This document shows, one piece after another, positions 58,441 to 64,000 of a stretch of DNA of 64,000 nucleotides. The DNA lies in the NCBI RefSeq assembly GCF_018252635.1, contig NZ_JAGTXM010000002.1, positions 700,962 to 764,961 of the forward strand, read 5' to 3'. The notes beneath the pieces were generated by a model that did not search any database, was not told the origin of the DNA, and saw only the letters and a list, made by a program, of their open reading frames with translations. Both the position numbers and the translations under genes were made by a program. Each line of letters begins with the position of its first letter. Position 1 is the first letter of the stretch. This DNA comes from Citrobacter amalonaticus. GTDB taxonomy: Bacteria > Pseudomonadota > Gammaproteobacteria > Enterobacterales > Enterobacteriaceae.

Positions 58441-59756
58441 GTAAATCCAAATCCAATAAAATGGGCGTGATGCAGCTTACCATTCTGACCATGGTCAATA
58501 TGATGGGCTCCGGGATCATCATGCTGCCGACCAAACTGGCTGAAGTCGGCACCATTTCGATTATCTCCTGGCTGGTGACAGCCGTCGGTTCCATGGCGCT
58601 GGCCTGGGCATTCGCCAAGTGCGGAATGTTCAGCCGCAAATCAGGCGGCATGGGTGGGTACGCGGAATATGCGTTTGGTAAATCCGGCAATTTCATGGCG
58701 AACTACACCTATGGGGTATCGCTGTTGATTGCCAACGTCGCCATCGCGATCTCCGCTGTGGGCTACGGTACCGAACTTTTCGGCGCCACACTCTCCCCGG
58801 TGCAAATCGGTCTCGCTACCATCGGCGTACTGTGGATCTGTACGGTCGCTAACTTTGGCGGTGCGCGCATTACCGGTCAGATCAGCAGCATCACTGTCTG
58901 GGGGGTGATCATTCCGGTTGTCGGTCTGTGCATCATCGGCTGGTTCTGGTTTAGCCCAACGCTGTACGCCAACTCGTGGAACCCGCATCACGTACCGTTC
59001 TTTACCGCTGTCGGTTCGTCTATCGCGATGACGCTGTGGGCGTTCCTTGGTCTGGAGTCCGCCTGTGCGAACGCGGAAGTGGTGGAAAACCCAGAAAAAA
59101 ACGTACCGATTGCTGTACTGGGCGGGACGCTGGGCGCGGCGGTGATCTACATCGTCTCCACCAACGTGATTGCCGGGATTGTGCCGAATATGGATCTGGC
59201 GAACTCCACCGCGCCATTTGGCCTGGCGTTTGCTCAGATGTTCACTCCAGAAGTGGGTAAAGTGATCATGGCGCTGATGATCATGTCCTGCTGCGGTTCA
59301 CTGCTTGGCTGGCAGTTCACCATTGCGCAGGTCTTTAAATCCTCTGCCGATGAAGGCTATTTCCCGAAAATCTTTTCTCGCGTGACCAAAGTCGATGCGC
59401 CGGTTCAGGGAATGTTGACGATCGTCATCATCCAGAGCGGCTTATCGCTAATGACCATCAGTCCGTCGCTGAACAGCCAGTTTAACGTGCTGGTCAACCT
59501 GGCCGTGGTGACAAATATCATTCCGTATATTCTGTCGATGGCCGCGCTGGTGATCATTCAGAGAGTGGCGAATGTGCCTGCTGCAAAAGCAAAAACGGCA
59601 AACTTTGTCGCCTTCATCGGTGCGATGTACAGCTTCTATGCGCTCTACTCGTCAGGTGAAGAAGCGATGTTGTATGGTTCCATCGTGACCTTCCTCGGCT
59701 GGACGCTGTACGGCCTGGTATCACCACGCTTTGAGTTGAAAAATAAGCACAGTTAA
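58437..59756 (+). CDS. potE: Putrescine/ornithine antiporter PotE
   Basis: 439 residues, the same as E. coli PotE, APC superfamily with 12 membrane helices. The GSGIIMLPTKLAEVG segment (about 22-36) is the substrate-binding unwound helix. It exchanges internal putrescine for external ornithine, and with SpeF resists acid stress. Its ATG overlaps the speF stop. Confidence 0.97.
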   Translation: MSKSKSNKMGVMQLTILTMVNMMGSGIIMLPTKLAEVGTISIISWLVTAVGSMALAWAFAKCGMFSRKSGGMGGYAEYAFGKSGNFMANYTYGVSLLIANVAIAISAVGYGTELFGATLSPVQIGLATIGVLWICTVANFGGARITGQISSITVWGVIIPVVGLCIIGWFWFSPTLYANSWNPHHVPFFTAVGSSIAMTLWAFLGLESACANAEVVENPEKNVPIAVLGGTLGAAVIYIVSTNVIAGIVPNMDLANSTAPFGLAFAQMFTPEVGKVIMALMIMSCCGSLLGWQFTIAQVFKSSADEGYFPKIFSRVTKVDAPVQGMLTIVIIQSGLSLMTISPSLNSQFNVLVNLAVVTNIIPYILSMAALVIIQRVANVPAAKAKTANFVAFIGAMYSFYALYSSGEEAMLYGSIVTFLGWTLYGLVSPRFELKNKHS

Positions 59757-59768
59757 AGCTAGCTAAAC

Positions 59769-59796
59769 AAAAAAGGAGCCTTTCGGCTCCTTTTTT
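59769..59796. terminator. Bidirectional terminator between potE and pgm
   Basis: AAGGAGCC and GGCTCCTT with a TTTC loop, flanked by an A-run on the left and six T on the right. It serves both the rightward speF-potE and the leftward seqA-pgm transcripts, which converge here. Confidence 0.92.
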
Positions 59797-59810
59797 AATT
59801 CAGTGGTAAC

Positions 59811-61451
59811 TCAGGCGTTTTTCAGCACTTCGCTGACGATTTCGACCGCTTCCTTCTCGATCTGCTTGCGATGCTCTTCACCAAGGAAGCTCTCGCAATA
59901 GATCTTGTAGGCATCTTCGGTACCAGACGGACGTGCCGCGAACCAACCGTTATCGGTCATCACCTTCAGACCGCCAATCGACGCTCCATTACCCGGTGCT
60001 GCCGTCAGACGTGCGGTGATCGGGTCACCGGCCAGCGTACTGGCACTAACCATCTCCGGAGACAGTTTAGACAGCGCCGCTTTCTGTGCCGACGTTGCGC
60101 CTGCCTGCAGACGGTTGTAGCTCGGCGCGCCAAAACGGGCCGCAAGCTCATTGTAGTGCTCCTGCGGGTTTTTCCCGGTGACGGCTGTAATTTCCGCCGC
60201 CAGCAGGCACATGATGATCCCGTCTTTATCGGTAGACCACGGCGTACCGTCGAAACGCAGGAAGGATGCCCCCGCGCTCTCTTCTCCGCCAAAGCCAAAG
60301 CTGCCGTCAAACAGACCATCAACAAACCATTTAAAGCCCACCGGGACTTCGACCAGTTTACGACCCAGATCGTTAACCACGCGGTCAATCATTGCCGAAG
60401 AGACCAGCGTCTTACCGACAGCCACCTCTTTACCCCACTGCGGACGATGCTGGAACAGGTAGTTGATAGCCACCGCCAGGTAGTGATTCGGATTCATCAG
60501 CCCTGCCGGGGTGACGATACCGTGACGGTCATAATCCGGATCGTTGGCGAACGCCAGGTCGAACTTATCGCGCAGCGCCAGCAAACCGGCCATGGCACAT
60601 TCGGAGGAGCAGTCCATACGGATCGCGCCATCTTTATCAAGATGCATAAAGCGGAAAGTCTGATCAACCTGATCGTTTACGATAGTCAGATTGAGTTTGT
60701 AATGTTCAGCGATACGCTTCCAGTATTCGATGCCGGAACCGCCGAGCGGATCCACGCCCAGCGTCAGACCGGCTTTCTGAATCGCCGCCATATCGACGAT
60801 ATCCGCCAGTCCCTCAACGAACGGCTGTACCAGGTCCTGCTCTTTGACATGACCGGACGCCAGCGCCGCATCCAGAGAAATACGCTTCACGCCTTTCAGA
60901 TCGTCAGCCAGCAGCGCATTCGCGCGATCTTCCACCACTTTCGTGACGTTGGTATCTGCCGGGCCACCGTTAGGCGGGTTGTATTTAATGCCACCATCTT
61001 CCGGCGGGTTGTGGGACGGGGTAATCACAATACCGTCAGCCAGCGGCCCACCTTTTTTGTTGTGGACCAGAATGGCATTCGAAACCGCGGGCGTTGGGGT
61101 AAAACCGTTGTTCTCCTGAACAATCACGTCGACACCGTTCGCTGCGAGCACTTCAAGTACGGAGATAAACGCCGGTTCGGACAGTGCATGGGTATCTTTG
61201 CCCACGTAGCACGGCCCCGTAATGCCGTTTTTCGCACGTTCTTCCGCGATAGCCTGCGCAATCGCCAGAATATGGGGCTCGTTGAAACTATGACGGCCTG
61301 CACTGCCACGGTGTCCGGAGGTGCCGAACTTCACCGCGTGTTCCGCATTTCCTTTTGCGGGCTTCAGTACATAGTATTGAGCCGTCAGTTGCGCGACGTT
61401 AATCAAATCACTCTGTTGCGCAGGTTTGCCTGCGCGGTCGTGGATTGCCAT
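59811..61451 (-). CDS. pgm: Phosphoglucomutase
   Basis: 546 residues, the same as E. coli Pgm. The phosphoserine is in [11 protein letters not shown] (about residue 146); the metal-binding loop contains DPDYDRHG; the sugar-binding GEESAGASF and phosphate-binding [11 protein letters not shown] motifs follow. It interconverts glucose-1-phosphate and glucose-6-phosphate. The start at 61451 (MAIHDRAG) matches the family; a 13-residue longer reading overlaps the seqA end and is less likely. It lies 23 bases after seqA. Confidence 0.97.
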   Translation of the reverse strand: MAIHDRAGKPAQQSDLINVAQLTAQYYVLKPAKGNAEHAVKFGTSGHRGSAGRHSFNEPHILAIAQAIAEERAKNGITGPCYVGKDTHALSEPAFISVLEVLAANGVDVIVQENNGFTPTPAVSNAILVHNKKGGPLADGIVITPSHNPPEDGGIKYNPPNGGPADTNVTKVVEDRANALLADDLKGVKRISLDAALASGHVKEQDLVQPFVEGLADIVDMAAIQKAGLTLGVDPLGGSGIEYWKRIAEHYKLNLTIVNDQVDQTFRFMHLDKDGAIRMDCSSECAMAGLLALRDKFDLAFANDPDYDRHGIVTPAGLMNPNHYLAVAINYLFQHRPQWGKEVAVGKTLVSSAMIDRVVNDLGRKLVEVPVGFKWFVDGLFDGSFGFGGEESAGASFLRFDGTPWSTDKDGIIMCLLAAEITAVTGKNPQEHYNELAARFGAPSYNRLQAGATSAQKAALSKLSPEMVSASTLAGDPITARLTAAPGNGASIGGLKVMTDNGWFAARPSGTEDAYKIYCESFLGEEHRKQIEKEAVEIVSEVLKNA

Positions 61452-61474
61452 TGCCTGGTCCTTCTCTGCATGGA

Positions 61475-62020
61475 TTAAATTGTTCCGCAAACCTTTTCAA
61501 TCAATTCCGCCGGGAATTGCATTGACTGCATGATGTGCTCAATCATGCTGCATTTACGGCCGGTGTTGGTGTTGGTGATCACCCAATACGGCGTGCCGGG
61601 CACGTGTTTTGGTTTGGTTTGGTTACCATTTTTCAGTAGCGTCTGTTCATCAGCCGCGAAGTAGACACGCGTACGGCCATGCAACGATTCCGTTGCCTCA
61701 GCGAACGCGTGTTGATCCAGTGTATAGAGTGTAGTCAGCACCAGCATAAAGCGGTTAACGGCTTTCTTCTGTTCCGCATATTCATCGGACAGAAGCAGCT
61801 CACGCATAGCGCGCACTTTATCTTTGACAAGATTGACGGGTTTCGCCTCCGCAACAACCGGTTGCGCGGCGCGAACCTCTTTTGTCACTGGCGTGACGGG
61901 CTGTGATGCGGCGGAAAACTTCAACATACGCCGTAAAATCTCGGATGCGCTCTCGCCGATATGCTTCGTGTGGCTGGCAATATAGCTGTAGAGTTCATCA
62001 TCAACTTCAATCGTTTTCAT
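61475..62020 (-). CDS. seqA: SeqA, negative modulator of replication initiation
   Basis: 181 residues, the same as E. coli SeqA. The N-terminal oligomerisation domain (1-35, [22 protein letters not shown]) is joined by a variable linker to the C-terminal domain that binds hemimethylated GATC. The C-terminal half is almost identical to E. coli. It sequesters newly replicated oriC. The start at 62020 matches the family. It is co-transcribed with pgm and divergent from ybfF. Confidence 0.97.
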   Translation of the reverse strand: MKTIEVDDELYSYIASHTKHIGESASEILRRMLKFSAASQPVTPVTKEVRAAQPVVAEAKPVNLVKDKVRAMRELLLSDEYAEQKKAVNRFMLVLTTLYTLDQHAFAEATESLHGRTRVYFAADEQTLLKNGNQTKPKHVPGTPYWVITNTNTGRKCSMIEHIMQSMQFPAELIEKVCGTI

Positions 62021-62210
62021 CTTAATCCAGTGCGGTGTCTTATCTGATCTGAAATACAAATCGTTGGGAGTATAGGGGCAAATCCCAACGGCGAATAGCG
62101 TCAAACCTGGCTTAACAAAAAACTCGGAGAAAACCGAAGTGGTTGCAGCCCAGTGGCAGAATGGTCAACATAATACCCTAACCCGACAGAGCGAAAAAAA
62201 GAACTTTGCC

Positions 62211-62984
62211 ATGAAATTGAATATCCGAGCGCAATCCGCACAAAACCTGCACAATAATTCTCCCATCGTACTGGTTCACGGTTTATTTGGCAGCCTGGAC
62301 AACCTGGGCGTACTGGCGCGAGACCTGGTGAATGACCATGACATCATCCAGGTTGATATGCGTAATCATGGTCTTTCTCCGCGTGACCCGGTGATGAACT
62401 ACCCGGCGATGGCGCAGGATCTGCTGGATACGCTGGATGCGCAACACATCGATAAAGCCACCTTTATTGGTCACTCGATGGGGGGTAAAGCGGTAATGGC
62501 GCTCAGCGCGCTGGCCCCGGAACGTATCGCCCGTTTAGTGGCGATTGATATTGCCCCGGTGGATTACCACGTCCGCCGCCACGACGAAATTTTCGCCGCC
62601 ATCAACGCGGTGACGGCGTCGGAAGCAAAGACCCGCCAACAGGCTGCCGCTATCATGCGCGAGCATCTTCATGAAGAAGGCGTGATACAGTTTTTACTGA
62701 AATCATATGTTGACGGCGAGTGGCGCTTCAACGTGCCGGTGCTGTGGGAGCAGTATCCGCATATCGTTGGCTGGGAGATAATACCAGCCTGGGATCATCC
62801 GGCACTGTTTATTCCCGGCGGCAATTCCCCTTACGTCACCGAAGCGTATCGCGCGGATTTACTGGCACAGTTCCCGCAAGCACGTGCGCATGTGATAGCC
62901 GGGGCCGGCCACTGGGTGCATGCCGAAAAGCCTGAGGCCGTGCTGCGCGCCATCCGTCGTTATCTTAATGAAACGGCTAACTGA
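62211..62984 (+). CDS. ybfF: YbfF, alpha/beta-hydrolase esterase
   Basis: 257 residues, alpha/beta-hydrolase fold. The nucleophile Ser is in GHSMGGKAVMAL (about residue 89), the oxyanion region in VHGLFGSLDN, and the catalytic His in GAGHWVHAEKP. E. coli YbfF hydrolyses short- and long-chain acyl-CoA-type esters; the physiological substrate is unclear. The start at 62211 matches E. coli MKLNIRAQ. Its stop codon lies within the LexA box that serves ybfE. Confidence 0.95.
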   Translation: MKLNIRAQSAQNLHNNSPIVLVHGLFGSLDNLGVLARDLVNDHDIIQVDMRNHGLSPRDPVMNYPAMAQDLLDTLDAQHIDKATFIGHSMGGKAVMALSALAPERIARLVAIDIAPVDYHVRRHDEIFAAINAVTASEAKTRQQAAAIMREHLHEEGVIQFLLKSYVDGEWRFNVPVLWEQYPHIVGWEIIPAWDHPALFIPGGNSPYVTEAYRADLLAQFPQARAHVIAGAGHWVHAEKPEAVLRAIRRYLNETAN

Positions 62985-62996
62985 TTAAAAACTCAG
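62981..62996. promoter_or_regulatory. LexA box upstream of ybfE
   Basis: CTG-ATTAAAAACT-CAG fits the CTG-N10-CAG core with an AT-rich middle. It overlaps the ybfF stop and lies about 120 bases before ybfE, a gene known as LexA-controlled in E. coli. Confidence 0.8.
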
Positions 62997-63112
62997 CGTC
63001 CGTGCGCGATTACGCGTGCGAACGTTGGCGCGCCTCATTCGCTGATGTATGATGGCGCGCTATCCAGCCGGGCAGAGGCCTGGCTGATTGTTTCCCCGAA
63101 GTCACCAATATC

Positions 63113-63406
63113 ATGGCCAAAGAACAAACGGACCGTACGACACTAGATCTGTTCGCGCACGAGCGTCGCCCGGGACGACCGAAAACCAATCCGCTTTCGC
63201 GCGATGAACAGCTGCGCATTAACAAGCGTAATCAACTCAAACGCGACAAAGTTCGCGGTCTTAAGCGTGTCGAACTCAAACTCAACGCGGAAGCGGTTGA
63301 TGCGTTGAACGAGCTGGCGGAATCCCGAGAGATGAGCCGCAGTGAACTGATCGAAGAGATATTGATGGCCCAACTGGCGGCACTACGCGGCCAGGATCTC
63401 GCCTGA
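63113..63406 (+). CDS. ybfE: YbfE, LexA-regulated ribbon-helix-helix-like protein
   Basis: 97 residues, the same as E. coli YbfE. The basic N-terminal half (RRPGRPKTNPLSR) resembles an AT-hook-like arm. The C-terminal half (VELKLNAEAVDALNELAESREMSRSELIEEIL) has the beta-helix-helix pattern of RHH DNA-binding domains. The LexA box upstream implies SOS induction. Its targets are unknown. Confidence 0.92.
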   Translation: MAKEQTDRTTLDLFAHERRPGRPKTNPLSRDEQLRINKRNQLKRDKVRGLKRVELKLNAEAVDALNELAESREMSRSELIEEILMAQLAALRGQDLA

Positions 63407-63555
63407 AATCATCCCATCTCCCACTTTCGTGTAGCATGGAGTGCACTCGTGTGCGTTTGCTATTTCCGCATACCTGACTGTTCTGCTATGATTGCCCTTA
63501 TCTGTGGGCAATTCGCCACCACCATTTCAATAAGTTTCAAGAGGTTACTTTACTC

Positions 63556-64000
63556 ATGGCAATCACTGGCATTTTTTTCGGCAGCGACACCGGGAACACC
63601 GAAAATATCGCAAAAATGATTCAAAAACAGCTTGGTAAAGACGTTGCCGATGTGCATGACATTGCAAAAAGCAGCAAAGAAGATCTCGAAGGCTATGACA
63701 TTCTGCTGCTTGGCATCCCAACCTGGTATTATGGTGAAGCGCAGTGCGACTGGGACGACTTCTTCCCTACCCTCGAAGACATTGATTTCAATGGAAAACT
63801 GGTCGCGCTGTTCGGTTGTGGCGATCAGGAAGATTATGCAGAATACTTCTGCGACGCATTAGGCACGATCCGCGATATTATTGAACCGCGCGGTGCAACC
63901 ATCGTGGGTCACTGGCCGACCGCAGGCTATCATTTTGAAGCCTCCAAAGGTCTGGCGGATGACGACCACTTTGTCGGTCTGGCGATTGACGAAGACCGTC
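63556..64000 (+). CDS. fldA: Flavodoxin 1 (C-terminus cut by window edge)
   Basis: The first 148 codons of a protein that is 176 residues in E. coli. The FMN phosphate loop [12 protein letters not shown] (9-20) and the flavin-stacking Trp57 and Tyr94 regions ([21 protein letters not shown]) are present. It donates low-potential electrons to pyruvate-formate-lyase activation, IspG/IspH and cobalamin-dependent methionine synthase. AGAGG lies upstream of the ATG. In this genome it could also support reduction of cobalamin for the adenosyltransferase. Confidence 0.97.
   Translation, partial: MAITGIFFGSDTGNTENIAKMIQKQLGKDVADVHDIAKSSKEDLEGYDILLLGIPTWYYGEAQCDWDDFFPTLEDIDFNGKLVALFGCGDQEDYAEYFCDALGTIRDIIEPRGATIVGHWPTAGYHFEASKGLADDDHFVGLAIDEDR

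Noticed and set aside
59871-61478. A 535-codon plus-strand ORF opposite pgm
   Set aside because: It is the mirror of a well-conserved gene. High GC third positions in pgm remove stop codons from the opposite frame; there is no start signal or homology.

Overview
The window is chromosomal DNA from a member of the Enterobacteriaceae, most likely Citrobacter. Nearly every housekeeping gene matches its Escherichia coli counterpart closely in length and order: cydABX-ybgE, sucDCBA, sdhBADC, gltA, abrB, nei, pxpABC, ybgI, phr, kdpFABCDE, speFL-speF-potE, pgm, seqA, ybfF, ybfE and fldA. REP/BIME repeats and one ERIC element fit the same group. The methylaspartate ammonia-lyase carries its catalytic and metal residues at the positions known for the Citrobacter amalonaticus enzyme, which points to that part of the genus. 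The species call is inference. Spans are oriented so that the cyd operon reads leftward and fldA reads rightward off the right edge.

Layout. 1-3.4 kb: the start of ybgC with an ERIC element at its 5' end, then the cytochrome bd-I operon on the minus strand. 3.4-4.7 kb: a long regulatory region with two FNR-type sites 52 bp apart. 4.7-25.1 kb: an accessory island lying where E. coli K-12 carries mngRAB. 25.1-37 kb: the TCA block (sucDCBA-sdhBADC on minus, gltA divergent on plus), ending in the 3'-derived sRNA SdhX. 37-47.5 kb: abrB, nei, a pyroglutamate-salvage operon (pxpBCA, two DUF969/DUF979 permease genes, pcp), ybgI, phr, ybgA and ybfA. 47.8-55.6 kb: the kdp potassium-uptake operon with its two-component system. 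55.9-59.8 kb: the ornithine-responsive speFL leader, speF and potE. 59.8-64 kb: pgm-seqA, ybfF, the LexA-controlled ybfE, and the first 445 bases of fldA.

The island has two parts. The left part (4.7-17.9 kb) is the methylaspartate route of glutamate catabolism. It encodes glutamate mutase (glmS, glmL, glmE), methylaspartate ammonia-lyase, a FumD-type mesaconase/fumarase and a glutamate/aspartate-type transporter. It also has genes serving the B12 cofactor (a cobO-type adenosyltransferase and the uroporphyrinogen methyltransferase cobA), a LysR regulator and a PocR-like AraC regulator. Two proteins of unknown function (DUF1446/AtuA-like and DUF4387) sit in the core operon. Together these convert glutamate to 3-methylaspartate, mesaconate and (S)-citramalate. 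No recognisable citramalate lyase is present.

The right part (18.3-25.0 kb) is one tightly packed, overlapping operon: a four-carbon acid-sugar kinase, class II aldolase/decarboxylase, DeoR regulator, hydroxypyruvate-isomerase-like protein, beta-keto-acid cleavage enzyme (BKACE, DUF849), BASS-family transporter, GlcG-like protein and an Asp/Glu-racemase-fold protein. The gene set resembles tetronate catabolism but lacks the usual dehydrogenase and adds BKACE. This is the best candidate in the window for an undescribed catabolic pathway. No CRISPR array, prophage, transposase, tRNA or rRNA gene was seen.
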